NCBI GenBank assembly: GCA_018240565.1
Contig: JAFEFO010000021.1
Location: 1 to 52,328, forward strand
Length of the DNA: 52,328 bases
Source of the DNA: Pseudomonadota bacterium
GTDB taxonomy: Bacteria > Pseudomonadota > Gammaproteobacteria > Xanthomonadales > Rhodanobacteraceae
Direction: 5' to 3'
Under the pieces are notes generated by a model that saw only the letters and a program-made list of their open reading frames with translations, did not search any database and was not told the origin of the DNA. Below are positions 38,267 to 47,577 of the stretch, in pieces; the stretch's first letter is position 1; each line of letters starts with the position of its first letter. A program made the translations under genes and the position numbers.

Positions 38267-38725
38267 ATGAAATTCCTGTTTGCCGTGTTGATGATGGCCA
38301 GCCTGCCGGCGTTTGCCGCAGCGCCCCAGCCCGCGTTGAACGTGAAAACGCTCGACGGCGGCACGTTCGACCTGGCCGCGCACAAGGGCAAGTGGGTGAT
38401 CGTGAACTTCTGGGCGACGTGGTGCTCGCCGTGCCTGAAGGAACTGCCGGACATTTCCGCGTTCGTTGCCGCGCACAAGGACAAGGTCGCCGCAATCGGC
38501 CTGGACTACGAGGATGCCGAACCCGCCGACATCGAAAAATTCCTCAAGTCGCATGCCTTGAGCTATCCGGTGGCGATCGTCGACATCGACAATCCGCCGA
38601 AGGATTTCGGCGCGCCCAAGGGCTTGCCGAACACGTTCGTGATCGCGCCCGACGGGCGCCTGGCCAAGACCTTTCTGGGGCCGTTGCAGGCGAAGGACCT
38701 CGCCGACGCCACCGGCATCCACTGA
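38267..38725 (+). CDS. TlpA/ResA-like periplasmic thioredoxin
   Basis: 152 residues. The signal peptide (MKFLFAVLMMASLPAFAAA) precedes a thioredoxin fold with active site WATWCSPCLKELP (near 47-59) and a cis-Pro loop GLPNTFVIAPDG. The TlpA branch is marked by WVIVNFWATWC and a central insertion. It probably reduces periplasmic disulphides, possibly in cytochrome c maturation. The ATG at 38267 has a CGGAG site upstream. The acylphosphatase gene follows after 3 bp. Confidence 0.9.
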   Translation: MKFLFAVLMMASLPAFAAAPQPALNVKTLDGGTFDLAAHKGKWVIVNFWATWCSPCLKELPDISAFVAAHKDKVAAIGLDYEDAEPADIEKFLKSHALSYPVAIVDIDNPPKDFGAPKGLPNTFVIAPDGRLAKTFLGPLQAKDLADATGIH

Positions 38726-38728
38726 CCG

Positions 38729-38995
38729 ATGGCATGCGCGAAGTTCTGCGTGTACGGCCGCGTGCAGGGCGTGTGTTTTCGCGCTTCGGCGCGCAACGAG
38801 GCCATGCGCCTGCGCCTGACCGGTCACGCGCGGAACCGCGCCGACGGCAGCGTCGAGGTGCTGGCCTGTGGCGAATCCGCGGCGATCGACGAACTCGAAC
38901 GCTGGCTGCGCATCGGTCCGCCGGCGGCGCGCGTGGATGCGCTGACGCGGGACGTCGCCGAGCTCGCGACGCCTGCGTCGTTCACCACGGCTTGA
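38729..38995 (+). CDS. Acylphosphatase
   Basis: 88 residues. [21 protein letters not shown] holds the catalytic Arg in VQGVxFR, and the Asn is in [17 protein letters not shown]. These are the two PROSITE-type motifs of acylphosphatase, which hydrolyses acyl-phosphates in the cytosol. It starts 3 bp after the thioredoxin-like gene, implying a shared mRNA. Its 3' end is 6 bp from moaB on the opposite strand. Confidence 0.95.
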   Translation: MACAKFCVYGRVQGVCFRASARNEAMRLRLTGHARNRADGSVEVLACGESAAIDELERWLRIGPPAARVDALTRDVAELATPASFTTA

Positions 38996-39001
38996 ATCCG
39001 C

Positions 39002-39523
39002 TTATTTTTCGTTCAAGCGCAGCTTGAGACTGGCCAGGTTGCACGGCCTGGTTCGCGCGTCCAGTTGCGCGCGAATCAGTTGCTCCCACGCCGTGCGGCA
39101 CGCTGAAGTGGAACCGGGCAGGCAGAACACGAACGTGGCGTTGGCGAGCCCGGCGAAGGCGCGCGACTGCAACGTGGACGTGCCGATTTCCTCGAAACTC
39201 AGCGCGCGGAACATCTCGCCGAAGCCTGGCATGGGTTTGTCGAGCAAGGGCGCGATCGCTTCCGGCGTGGAATCGCGGCCGGTAAAGCCGGTGCCGCCGG
39301 TGACGATCACGCCGTCCACGGCGGCATCGGCAATCCACGTCGCGACGATGGCGCGCAAAAGATAGCGGTCGTCGCGCGCCAGGCGGCGTTCGTGCAGGCG
39401 ATGTCCGGCCGCGGCGAGCGCCGCGCAAAGATAATCGCCCGAGCTGTCGTCCTGCGGAGTGCGCGTGTCGGAAATGGTGAGCACGCACAGATTCAACGGC
39501 ACGAAGCGATCGCCGACGCTCAT
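39002..39523 (-). CDS. moaB: Molybdenum cofactor biosynthesis protein MoaB
   Basis: 173 residues. LCVLTISDTRTPQDDSSGDYL opens the MoaB/MogA fold. GVIVTGGTGFTGRDSTPEAI is the molybdopterin-binding loop, and FVFCLPGSTSACRTAWEQLI the C-terminal signature. It adenylylates molybdopterin before Mo insertion. It is the last gene of the hemA-prfA-OGT-moaB run; its ATG overlaps the OGT stop by 4 bp. Confidence 0.94.
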   Translation of the reverse strand: MSVGDRFVPLNLCVLTISDTRTPQDDSSGDYLCAALAAAGHRLHERRLARDDRYLLRAIVATWIADAAVDGVIVTGGTGFTGRDSTPEAIAPLLDKPMPGFGEMFRALSFEEIGTSTLQSRAFAGLANATFVFCLPGSTSACRTAWEQLIRAQLDARTRPCNLASLKLRLNEK

Positions 39524-41625
39524 GCGTGCACCCGGAAGTCCGCCGGCGGCAGACGCTGTTCACTGCGCTGGAACATTGCTGTCAGCGCGGCGGCGAAATC
39601 GCGCGCATAGGCGTGCATGTCGAACACGCCCGATTCGCGGCGCGCGGCATCCAGGCGGCTGCGCAAGGTCGCAAGCATCGGCGTGAAACGCGCCAGTTGC
39701 ACGGCCTTGTCGATGTATTGCTGATCCGACGTCGCGTTCATGCTGTCCATGCCCAGGTGGTGGTTCAAGCTGCCAGCGACCCGCGAAGCGAACGTCTGCC
39801 CGGGTTGGGTCAGCACCGGGCAGCCCGCCCAGAGCGCATCGCACGCCGTGGTGTGTGCGTTGTAGGGATTGGTATCGAGGAACAGGTCGACCAGACGGTA
39901 ACGCGCCAGGTATTCGGCGTGTGGCGCGCGCAAGGCGAAGACCAGGCGGCGCGGATCCACGCCAGCCGCATGCGCGGCGCGGCGCAGGTGTTCATCCGCA
40001 CCGCTGCCCGGCGGTCCGGCCAGCAGCCAAAGCACGCTGTCGGGGGCGGCCTTGAGGATCTTCATCCAGCGCGCAAAACTGCGCAAAGTATACTTCCAGG
40101 TGAGGTTGAAGCACGCAAATACCGTGGCGTCGGCAGGCAGGCCGTACATGGCGCGTGGCGGCGCCTCGCCGACCACGCGCGTGGTGTCGGAAGGCTGGTA
40201 GCAGCGCGGCAGCAGGGCAATCTTCTCGCTGTAGTGTTCGCGCTGTTCGTCGGGCACAAGGAAGGGATCGGCGATGAGGTAGTCGCACCATGGCGCGCCG
40301 AGCGTGCCCGGGTAGGCCAGCCAATTGACCTGCACGCGCGCCGGACGCAAGGCGAACAATTCCGGCCGCGATCCCTCGCAATAGCCGTCGAGGTCGATCA
40401 GGATGTCGGGCTGGTCTTCGCGCAGCTTGAGCAGCATGCCGTCCAGCGCACGCGCGGACAGGTCGCGGAATTCGCCGAAACCGGTTGCAAGGCGTTTGCG
40501 CAAGGTGCTGCCGTCGTCCGCTGTCGTCGCATAGCCGATCGTGTGCAGCGCCATGCCGCGCAGGCGTTCGATGAGTTCGACGATCAGCAACGCGGTCGGA
40601 TGCTGGCCGAATCCCGACGAAACGAAGCCGACGCGTAGCGGCCCCTCGCGGCGGCTTTGCGGACGTTGGCCCAGGCGCTGCTGCAACGGCTCGATCTCCA
40701 TTTCGCGCTGTGTGGCGAAAGCACGTGCACACGCCAGTTGCTGGGCCGGCGTGGTGTCTTCCACGAGCATGGAAAACGGGGTGATGCCGGCGGTTCCGGC
40801 ATCGATGCCGGCGAGCAGGCGCCGCGACAGTGGCGGCAACGCGCGCCAGTCGCACAGGCGGCGGTGCAGGAAAGCCAGTTGCGACAGCGCCGGCCAGTGA
40901 TCGGGAACGAGCGCCAGGCAAGCTTCGAACGTGCGGATGGCCGCCGCGAAGCGGCCTTCGCGTTCTTGCGCGATGGCAAGCTGGTATTGGTACTGCGGAT
41001 TGGCCGGCGCCAGCCGCGCGGCCTCGCCCCACGCCGCCAGCGCCCCGGGCTTGCGCGCGCCGCCCAGGACATTGCCGAGCACGAAATGCGCATCCGCCCA
41101 GTTCGGCGCCAGTTGCACGGCGCGTTGCGCGCTGGTTTCGGCGCGCACGAGCTGGCGCACCGACAACAGCGACGCGGCCTGGTTGATCCAGGCGCGGGCA
41201 TAGTCCGGGCGCTGCGAGATCGCCTTGGCGAAGCACTCGGCGGCGCCGAAATAGTCGCCGCGTGCATCGAGCAGGCTGCCGAGGTTGTTCAAGGCCGCAG
41301 CATGCTGGGGCGACAGCATCAACGCATGCCGCAAGACGCGCTCGGCCTCGCCGAATTCGCGTTGCGCCGTGAACAGGCTGGCCAGGTTGCACCAGTTTTC
41401 GACCGCTGCCGGCGCCAGCTTGATCGCCTGGTCGAGTGCATTGCGTGCCGCGACGAAATCGCCGAGCTGCAAAGCGCACACGCCGGACAGCCGCCACAAC
41501 TCGGCCTGGTCGGGGAAGCGTCGCAGCAGAATCTGCGCACGCAGCCGGGCCGTGTGTGGCTCGCCCTGCGAAAGCAGTTCGATCAGTTCCGTCAAACCCT
41601 GGCTGAGTGCGGGGTCGAAGCTCAT
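39520..41625 (-). CDS. TPR-containing O-GlcNAc-transferase-like protein
   Basis: 701 residues. TPR repeats cover about 1-260 (AELWRLSGVCALQLGDFVAARNALDQAI, VENWCNLASLFTAQREFGEAERVL and others). The C-terminal GT41 domain has LRVGFVSSGFGQHPTALLI (catalytic-site His), FNLTWKYTLRSFARW (UDP-binding Lys) and LFLDTNPYNAHTTACDALWAG (HTT). These equal the key residues of human OGT and of XcOGT from Xanthomonas. It likely glycosylates bacterial proteins, target unknown. The start at 41625 has a GGAGC site. It lies 45 bp after prfA, where prmC is found in many gammaproteobacteria. Confidence 0.9.
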   Translation of the reverse strand: MSFDPALSQGLTELIELLSQGEPHTARLRAQILLRRFPDQAELWRLSGVCALQLGDFVAARNALDQAIKLAPAAVENWCNLASLFTAQREFGEAERVLRHALMLSPQHAAALNNLGSLLDARGDYFGAAECFAKAISQRPDYARAWINQAASLLSVRQLVRAETSAQRAVQLAPNWADAHFVLGNVLGGARKPGALAAWGEAARLAPANPQYQYQLAIAQEREGRFAAAIRTFEACLALVPDHWPALSQLAFLHRRLCDWRALPPLSRRLLAGIDAGTAGITPFSMLVEDTTPAQQLACARAFATQREMEIEPLQQRLGQRPQSRREGPLRVGFVSSGFGQHPTALLIVELIERLRGMALHTIGYATTADDGSTLRKRLATGFGEFRDLSARALDGMLLKLREDQPDILIDLDGYCEGSRPELFALRPARVQVNWLAYPGTLGAPWCDYLIADPFLVPDEQREHYSEKIALLPRCYQPSDTTRVVGEAPPRAMYGLPADATVFACFNLTWKYTLRSFARWMKILKAAPDSVLWLLAGPPGSGADEHLRRAAHAAGVDPRRLVFALRAPHAEYLARYRLVDLFLDTNPYNAHTTACDALWAGCPVLTQPGQTFASRVAGSLNHHLGMDSMNATSDQQYIDKAVQLARFTPMLATLRSRLDAARRESGVFDMHAYARDFAAALTAMFQRSEQRLPPADFRVHA

Positions 41626-41670
41626 GGTGCGCTCCGAAGCGGGATGCGCATGTTGCCACAAAGTGCCGGG

Positions 41671-42747
41671 TTACGCCGACAGCGCCTGCATCTGCTCGGC
41701 CTGGTACTCGCGCGCCAGCGGATCGAGCAGGGCGTCGAGGTCGCCGCCGAGGATTTCCGGCAGGCGGTGCAGGGTCAGGCCGATGCGGTGGTCGGTGACG
41801 CGGTTCTGCGGAAAATTGTAGGTGCGGATCTTCTCGCTGCGGTCGCCGGAACCCACCTGCAGGCGGCGGCTGTCGGCCTGCGCGGCGGTCTGCTTGGCGC
41901 GCTGTTCGTCGAGCAGGCGCGCCTTGAGCAGGGACAGGGCGCGCGCACGGTTCTTGTGCTGGCTGCGCTCGTCCTGGCATTCGACGACGATGCCGGTCGG
42001 CAGATGCGTGATGCGGATCGCCGAGTCGGTCTTGTTGACGTGCTGGCCACCGGCGCCGGAGGCGCGGAAGGTGTCGGTCTTCAGGTCCGCAGGATTGAGT
42101 TCGATGTCTTCGATTGCGTCCATTTCCGGCAGGATCGCCACGGTCGCCGCCGAAGTGTGGATGCGGCCCTGCGCCTCGGTCGCGGGCACGCGCTGCACGC
42201 GGTGCGCGCCGGATTCGAACTTCAGCCGCGCGAACACGCCGGCGCCTTCCACGCGCGCGACGATTTCCTTGTAGCCGCCGTGCTCGCCGGGATTCGACGA
42301 CAACACTTCGGTGCGCCAGCCGCGCGTCTCCGCATAGCGCGCGTACATGCGGAACAGGTCGCCGGCGAAAATCGCCGCCTCGTCGCCGCCGGTACCGGCG
42401 CGCACTTCGAGGAAGATGTTGGCGTCGTCGCGCGCATCCTTGGGCAGCAGCAACACGTTCAAATCGTTGTCGAGCGCGTCGCGCCGTGCCTGCAGATCCG
42501 CGATTTCCGCTGCGGCCAGTTCGCGCAGGTCCGGATCGCCCAGCATCGCACGCGCCGACTCCAGCGATTTTTCCGTGGCGTCGAAGCGCGCCAGCGTGTC
42601 AGCGAGCGGCTGCAACTGCGCGAATTCGCGCGACAGGTCGCGGAACCGCGCGTTGTCGCCGATGACCTCGGGTTGGGCGAGCAGCAGGGCGACTTCCTGG
42701 TGGCGTTCGGCGAGGGTGTCGAGCCGGCGCCGGATCGACGGCATCAT
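41671..42747 (-). CDS. prfA: Peptide chain release factor 1
   Basis: 358 residues. The codon-reading PxT motif is present as [15 protein letters not shown], and the peptidyl-hydrolysis GGQ in [31 protein letters not shown] and [13 protein letters not shown] are also conserved. RF1 terminates at UAA and UAG. The ATG overlaps the end of hemA by 4 bp, the usual hemA-prfA arrangement. Confidence 0.97.
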   Translation of the reverse strand: MMPSIRRRLDTLAERHQEVALLLAQPEVIGDNARFRDLSREFAQLQPLADTLARFDATEKSLESARAMLGDPDLRELAAAEIADLQARRDALDNDLNVLLLPKDARDDANIFLEVRAGTGGDEAAIFAGDLFRMYARYAETRGWRTEVLSSNPGEHGGYKEIVARVEGAGVFARLKFESGAHRVQRVPATEAQGRIHTSAATVAILPEMDAIEDIELNPADLKTDTFRASGAGGQHVNKTDSAIRITHLPTGIVVECQDERSQHKNRARALSLLKARLLDEQRAKQTAAQADSRRLQVGSGDRSEKIRTYNFPQNRVTDHRIGLTLHRLPEILGGDLDALLDPLAREYQAEQMQALSA

Positions 42748-44018
42748 GCGTCCACATCCGCGTCGCCATCCGTGGCATCGAACAGCCGCTGTGCGGCGCG
42801 CAGCAATTCGGCATCGCCGCGCAGGGCGGCATCGCGCAGGTTGGCGCTCGGCGCGTGCATCAATTTGTTGGTGAGCGCATGCGCGAGGTATTCCAGCGCC
42901 TGCTCCGGCGTGCGCCCGTGCGCGAGCAGCGCCCGTGCCCGCGCGAGCACGGCGTCGCGCTGGCCTTCGGCGCTGCGGCGCAACTGCGGCAACGGATTGC
43001 CCGTCGCCAGTGCGCGTCGCCAGGCCGCGTAGTGCGCGACCTGCAGGTCGATCAGCGCATCGGCTTCGAGCGCGGCTTCCTGGCGCGAACGCAAGGACGC
43101 ATCCACGGCCTGGCGCAGGTCGTCGATGGTATAAAGGTATACATCTTCGATCTGCGCGACGTCGGCTTCGATGTCGCGCGGCACGGCGAGGTCGACCAGG
43201 AACATCGGCCGGCGCCGGCGCGCGGCGATCGCATCGGCGACCAGCGCGCGCGTGAGCACCGGCTCGCGCGCGGCGGTGGAACTGATCACGATGTCGGCTT
43301 CGGCCAGGTGCCGCGGCAGGTCGGCCAGCGCAATGGCGTAGCCGGAAAAACGCCGCGCCAGCGCCTGCGCGTTTTCCAGCGTGCGGTTGGCCACGATCAG
43401 CCGGCGCACGTGCGATTCGGCGAGGTGCCGCGCCGCCAGTTCCATGGTTTCGCCGGCGCCGATCAGCAGCACGCAGGCCTGGCCCAGGTCCGCGAACAGG
43501 CGCTCGGCCAGGCGCACCGCGGTGAAGGCGACCGACACGGGATTCGCGCCGATGCGGGTTTCGGTGCGCACGCGCTTGGCCACGGCAAACGTCTGCTGCA
43601 ACAGGCGTTCCATCGGTGCATGCAAGGTGCCGGCGCCGCGCGCGATCTGGTAGGCATCCTTGACCTGGCCCAGGATCTGCGGCTCGCCCAGCACCATTGA
43701 ATCCAGGCCCGTCGCCACGCGGAACAGATGGCGCACGGCGGCGTCATCGTCGTGGCGGTAGAGGAACTCGCCGAGCCGGTTCGCATCCAAATCCTGCTGG
43801 CCAAGCAGCCAGTCGCGCGGCACGGCTTCGGCGCCGGCTTCCACCTCCACGTACAACTCGGTGCGGTTGCAGGTGGACAGGATCAGCGCTTCGTTCACGC
43901 CGCGCTGCTGCGCCAGGTCCGACAACACCGTCGGCATCGCCTCGGGCGCGAACGCCACCTTCTCGCGCACCGGCAGGGGCGCAGTCTGGTGGTTGAGTCC
44001 GAGGGCGAGCAGGGGCAT
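42744..44018 (-). CDS. hemA: Glutamyl-tRNA reductase
   Basis: 424 residues. [19 protein letters not shown] and the catalytic Cys in [14 protein letters not shown] (near 50) are followed by [20 protein letters not shown], the NADPH-binding [17 protein letters not shown] and a C-terminal dimerisation helix. It makes glutamate-1-semialdehyde, the first step of the C5 heme route. It heads the minus-strand operon and is divergent from the TPR lipoprotein gene across 50 bp. This divergent pairing is conserved in gammaproteobacteria. Confidence 0.97.
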   Translation of the reverse strand: MPLLALGLNHQTAPLPVREKVAFAPEAMPTVLSDLAQQRGVNEALILSTCNRTELYVEVEAGAEAVPRDWLLGQQDLDANRLGEFLYRHDDDAAVRHLFRVATGLDSMVLGEPQILGQVKDAYQIARGAGTLHAPMERLLQQTFAVAKRVRTETRIGANPVSVAFTAVRLAERLFADLGQACVLLIGAGETMELAARHLAESHVRRLIVANRTLENAQALARRFSGYAIALADLPRHLAEADIVISSTAAREPVLTRALVADAIAARRRRPMFLVDLAVPRDIEADVAQIEDVYLYTIDDLRQAVDASLRSRQEAALEADALIDLQVAHYAAWRRALATGNPLPQLRRSAEGQRDAVLARARALLAHGRTPEQALEYLAHALTNKLMHAPSANLRDAALRGDAELLRAAQRLFDATDGDADVDA

Positions 44019-44068
44019 GGCGTGGCAGATCGGTTAAGCTACGGCGGCATGCCGCAGGATCGGATTCG

Positions 44069-45796
44069 ATGATGATAGTTTACCGCCTTCCCAAGCCGTT
44101 CACGGCGGCAATCGCGGCCTGCGCGGCGATCCTGGGCGGCTGCGCCAGCCTGCCTGCCGGCCACCCGACGGTTGCATCGCCGCAGCCCCTGCAGCATCTG
44201 GTCGTGACTCCCGTTGCAGCGACCGACGACTTGTTGGCGATGAAACTCGCCGGCCAGTTCGCGCTGGAAGGCGGCGATGTGCAGGCCGCCGCGCGCGAGT
44301 TCGCCAAGGCCGCCGCGCGCAGCGACGATCCCGGTCTGGTCGACGAGGCGGTGGAAATCGCGTTCGCCGCCAAGGACTGGGACCTGGCGCGGTCGGGCAT
44401 CGCCCACTGGCAGCAATTGCGCGCGGACGATCCCGCGCTGTGGCAATGGCGCGCCAGCCTCGCCCTGCACGACGGCAAGCCTGACGCCGCCTTCGCCGAT
44501 TTGCAGCGCCTGGCGCGGCAGCCGGACGCCAAGGGCTGGAATGCCGTCGGCCGCGTGCTCATCGGCGCCAGTGACAAGACGCAGGCGGGCGAGCTGTTGG
44601 GCAAGCTGGCCGTGCCGGAGGCACTCGGCAAGAAATCCGCGACCTGGGTTGCCGCGAGCCAGCTCGCCGATCACCTGGGCGCTGCGACGCTGGCCGATGC
44701 GCTGGCCGGGCAGGCGGTCGCCCGTTTCGGCGATGCCGCGGCGTATGTCTGGTCCGCCGAGCTCAAGCTCAAGTCCGGCGACAAGGCGGGCGCCCGCGCG
44801 CAGTTCGTGCAGGCGCTCAAGCGCAACGCGCAGGACACGCACCTGCGCGCCGCCTACGCCACCGTGCTCGCGCAGATGGGCGACAACGTCGAGGCGGCAA
44901 AGGTGCTTGCGATCGGCAAGCAGGACGATTACACCTACGCGGCGCGCGCCGCCTACCTGGCCCGTGCCGACGACAAGATCCTGCTCGCCTCGCTGTATGG
45001 CGAATTGAATGCGTACACCTCGCCGCCCTCCAATGCGCGCCTGAATCTGCTCGGGCAACTGGCCGAGCTGCTCGGGCGCAAGTCCGCCGCGCTGGACTGG
45101 TACGGCCAGGTCGCTGCCAGCGACGCGCGTTGGCCGCAGGCGCAATTGCGCATCGCCCTGCTTGAAGACGAAACCGGACACACGGACAAGGCGCTGGCGC
45201 TCTTGCACGCGCTGCAGGCGCGCAGCAGCGATGACGACAAGCAGATCGGCGATGCGTACACGATGGAAGCGGAGATCCTGCGCAAGCACGATCGCGGCCG
45301 CGAGGCCGTCGCCGTCTACAGTCGCGCATTGCAGGCCATGCCGGACGATCCGCGCCTGCTGTACGCACGCGCCTTGCTCAACGACGACCTCGGCAACGTC
45401 GATGCCGCGGTGGACGATCTGCGTGCCCTGATCAAATTGCAGCCCGACAACGCCGATGCACTGAACGCGCTCGGCTACACGCTGGTCGATCATGGCCGTG
45501 ACCTGCCCGAAGCGCAGCGGCTCATCGAAAAGGCGCTGGCGTACAAGCCCGACGAGCCGGCGATCATCGACTCGCTGGGTTGGGTGCAGTACCGGCTCGG
45601 CCACCTGAAACAGGCGGTCGAGCACCTGCGCGCCGCCTACGCCCGACAGCCGGATCCGGAAATCGCCGCGCACCTGGGCGAGGTGCTGTGGGTGTCCGGC
45701 GACAAGGACGAGGCGCGCAAGATCTGGGCGCAGGGACAGCAGAAGGATGCCAAGGACAAGGTGCTGCAGGAAACGATCAAGCGGTTGGAGTCGTGA
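44069..45796 (+). CDS. TPR-repeat lipoprotein upstream of lolB
   Basis: 575 residues. The N-terminus ends in a lipobox (AILGGC), so it is lipidated at about Cys25. TPR-like helices run through nearly the whole mature chain; the best are NADALNALGYTLVDHGRDLPEAQRLIEKAL and IIDSLGWVQYRLGHLKQAVEHLRAAY near the C-terminus. It equals the conserved gene found before lolB in Pseudomonas and Xanthomonas. A REPIN-like repeat begins 19 bp after its stop, separating it from lolB. Confidence 0.88.
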   Translation: MMIVYRLPKPFTAAIAACAAILGGCASLPAGHPTVASPQPLQHLVVTPVAATDDLLAMKLAGQFALEGGDVQAAAREFAKAAARSDDPGLVDEAVEIAFAAKDWDLARSGIAHWQQLRADDPALWQWRASLALHDGKPDAAFADLQRLARQPDAKGWNAVGRVLIGASDKTQAGELLGKLAVPEALGKKSATWVAASQLADHLGAATLADALAGQAVARFGDAAAYVWSAELKLKSGDKAGARAQFVQALKRNAQDTHLRAAYATVLAQMGDNVEAAKVLAIGKQDDYTYAARAAYLARADDKILLASLYGELNAYTSPPSNARLNLLGQLAELLGRKSAALDWYGQVAASDARWPQAQLRIALLEDETGHTDKALALLHALQARSSDDDKQIGDAYTMEAEILRKHDRGREAVAVYSRALQAMPDDPRLLYARALLNDDLGNVDAAVDDLRALIKLQPDNADALNALGYTLVDHGRDLPEAQRLIEKALAYKPDEPAIIDSLGWVQYRLGHLKQAVEHLRAAYARQPDPEIAAHLGEVLWVSGDKDEARKIWAQGQQKDAKDKVLQETIKRLES

Positions 45797-45814
45797 CTTT
45801 ACTAGAACAACGCT

Positions 45815-45899
45815 GTCGTCCCGGCAGGGAATGCCGGGACCCAGACTGCAAGGATGCCATCCGTGGCGCCTGGATTCCGGCATTCCATGCCGGAATGAC
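45815..45899. repeat. REPIN-like paired palindrome, copy 3 (85 bp)
   Basis: Arms 45815-45844 (GTCGTCCCGGCA...) and 45870-45899 (...GCCGGAATGAC); the 25-bp centre matches copy 2 (ACTGCAAGGATGCCATCC against ACTGCATGGATTCCATCC). The right arm contains the probable lolB start codon at 45895. Confidence 0.88.
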
Positions 45900-46485
45900 G
45901 AAACTTGCGATGCTTGTTGTTCTGCTCGCGCTCGCCGCCTGCGCGCCCGTGCGCGTGCGCGAGACGCCGGCCGCGCTTGCCGCGCAGCAGGCGCGCGAGG
46001 CGCAACTGGCGCCGCTCGCACACTGGACGCTCGCCGCGCACATCGGCGTATCCAACGGTCGCGACGGCGGCAGCGGTGATTTGTCGTGGGAGCAAAACGG
46101 TGATGCATTCCATTTCACCGTGCGCGCGCCGGTCACCGGCAAGACGTGGACGCTGAGCGGCGACGCTGGCCGCGTCGTGCTCGAAGGCGTCGATCCGCAG
46201 CCGGATGTGGACAGCGACGCGCAACGTCTGCTGCACGATCGCCTCGGCTGGGACGTGCCGTTGGCGGATTTGCGCGCCTGGGTGCGCGGATTGCGCGCCG
46301 CCGGATCGGGCGCTTCGATGCAATTCGACGCGCAAAACCTGCCCGCCGTGATCGAGCAGGATGGTTGGCGCGTGGAATACCGCGACTGGTTCACCGACCG
46401 CGATCCGGCCATGCCGCGCAAGGTCTTCGCCAGCCACGGCGATGCGCGCGTGCGCCTGGTGATCGAGAATTGGGGCGATGGCTGA
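45895..46485 (+). CDS. lolB: Outer-membrane lipoprotein insertion protein LolB
   Basis: 196 residues. MTKLAMLVVLLALAAC is a lipoprotein signal with lipobox LAAC. LAHWTLAAHIGVSNGRDG then GDLSWEQNGDAFHFTVRAP are the first strands of the LolB barrel. WRVEYRDW and PRKVFASHGDARVRLVIENW are the C-terminal signature. LolB takes lipoproteins from LolA and inserts them into the outer membrane. The best start (45895) is the last ATG of the preceding REPIN-like element; starting at 45910 would leave no positive charge before the hydrophobic core. No ribosome site is visible. It overlaps ispE by 8 bp. Confidence 0.88.
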   Translation: MTKLAMLVVLLALAACAPVRVRETPAALAAQQAREAQLAPLAHWTLAAHIGVSNGRDGGSGDLSWEQNGDAFHFTVRAPVTGKTWTLSGDAGRVVLEGVDPQPDVDSDAQRLLHDRLGWDVPLADLRAWVRGLRAAGSGASMQFDAQNLPAVIEQDGWRVEYRDWFTDRDPAMPRKVFASHGDARVRLVIENWGDG

Positions 46486-47338
46486 TACCTGGACCGCCTG
46501 GCCCGCACCGGCCAAGTTGAACCTGTTCCTGCACATCGTCGGCCGGCGCGCGGACGGCTATCACCTGTTGCAAACCGTGTTCCAGTTGCTCGACTGGGGC
46601 GACACGTTGCGCTTGCGCGTGCGCAATGATGGGCGCGTCGTGCGCTTGGGTGGGTTGCCCGGCGTGGCGCCGCAGGACGACCTTTGTGTGCGCGCGGCGC
46701 GTGCGCTGGTCGACTCCGCCAAACCCGGGCTTGGCGTGGATATCGAACTCGACAAACGCATTCCCATGGGTGGCGGACTCGGCGGCGGCAGTTCGGATGC
46801 CGCCACCGTGCTCGTCGCACTCAACCACTTGTGGGGGGGCGCCTTGTCCATTGATGAACTCGCCGCAATCGGACTTCGGCTGGGTGCCGATGTGCCATTG
46901 TTCGTGCGCGGCTGCAGCGCCTGGGCCGAAGGCGTCGGCGAGCGCCTGACGCCGATCGAATTGGCGCCGCGGCGCTATGTGATCGTCGATCCCGGCGTTG
47001 CCGTGCCGACCGCCACCTTGTTCCAGGTGCCCGAATTGACTCGCGACACGCCGCCCGCGACAATACGCGCCTTCCTCGAAGGAATGAAGACGACGAATGC
47101 GTTCGCGCCGGTAGCGCGCGCGCGTTTCCCGCAGGTGGCGGCGGCGCTGGACTGGCTCGGCCAATACGGTGACGCGCGGCTTTCGGGCAGTGGCGGTTGC
47201 GTATTCGCCGCGGTCGAATCCGAACGCGAAGCGGAAAACATCGTGCGCCAATGTCCTGCGCAATTTCGCGTCTGGACGGCGCTCGGCGTGAACCGCTCGC
47301 CGCTGCACGAGGCAATCGAAAAATTCAGAGCAGGGTGA
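46478..47338 (+). CDS. ispE: 4-diphosphocytidyl-2-C-methyl-D-erythritol kinase
   Basis: 286 residues, GHMP kinase of the MEP isoprenoid pathway. WPAPAKLNLFLHIVGRRADGYHLL carries the conserved Lys and the substrate loop. The ATP loop is PMGGGLGGGSSDAATVL (near 95-111). ARLSGSGGCVFAAV is the C-terminal Gly-rich motif. Overlap with lolB and the following tRNA-Gln-prs order match other gammaproteobacteria. Confidence 0.97.
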   Translation: MADTWTAWPAPAKLNLFLHIVGRRADGYHLLQTVFQLLDWGDTLRLRVRNDGRVVRLGGLPGVAPQDDLCVRAARALVDSAKPGLGVDIELDKRIPMGGGLGGGSSDAATVLVALNHLWGGALSIDELAAIGLRLGADVPLFVRGCSAWAEGVGERLTPIELAPRRYVIVDPGVAVPTATLFQVPELTRDTPPATIRAFLEGMKTTNAFAPVARARFPQVAAALDWLGQYGDARLSGSGGCVFAAVESEREAENIVRQCPAQFRVWTALGVNRSPLHEAIEKFRAG

Positions 47339-47339
47339 C

Positions 47340-47358
47340 TTGGCGCAGGATGCGCCAA
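47340..47358. terminator. Hairpin directly after ispE
   Basis: TTGGCGCA (47340-47347), loop GGA, TGCGCCAA (47351-47358): a perfect 8-bp stem beginning 2 nt after the stop. There is no T tract, so it is more likely an mRNA 3'-end stabiliser or processing structure than an intrinsic terminator. Confidence 0.35.
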
Positions 47359-47454
47359 CGCGAGATACGGAGTGTCGAGCGGGAAACGTGACGCAGCTTT
47401 GCTGCGACCGTTTCTTGCGACTCGCGGCAGGATGCCCGGTGTCGCATTAAAAAT

Positions 47455-47530
47455 TGGGCCGTCGCCAAGTTGGTAAGGCACGGGATTTTGATTCCCGCAT
47501 TCGCAGGTTCGAGTCCTGCCGGCCCAGCCA
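47455..47530 (+). tRNA. tRNA-Gln (TTG)
   Basis: 76 nt with encoded CCA. Acceptor TGGGCCG/CGGCCCA; anticodon stem CGGGA/TCCCG around TTTTGAT gives TTG (Gln); the T-arm contains GCAGGTTCGAGTCCTGC. It lies between ispE and prs, its usual place in gammaproteobacteria. I saw no convincing promoter of its own. Confidence 0.96.
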
Positions 47531-47577
47531 GTTATTTTTTGCGTCGAATGCAACACGCTGTCAGTCGGGAGCAGGGT

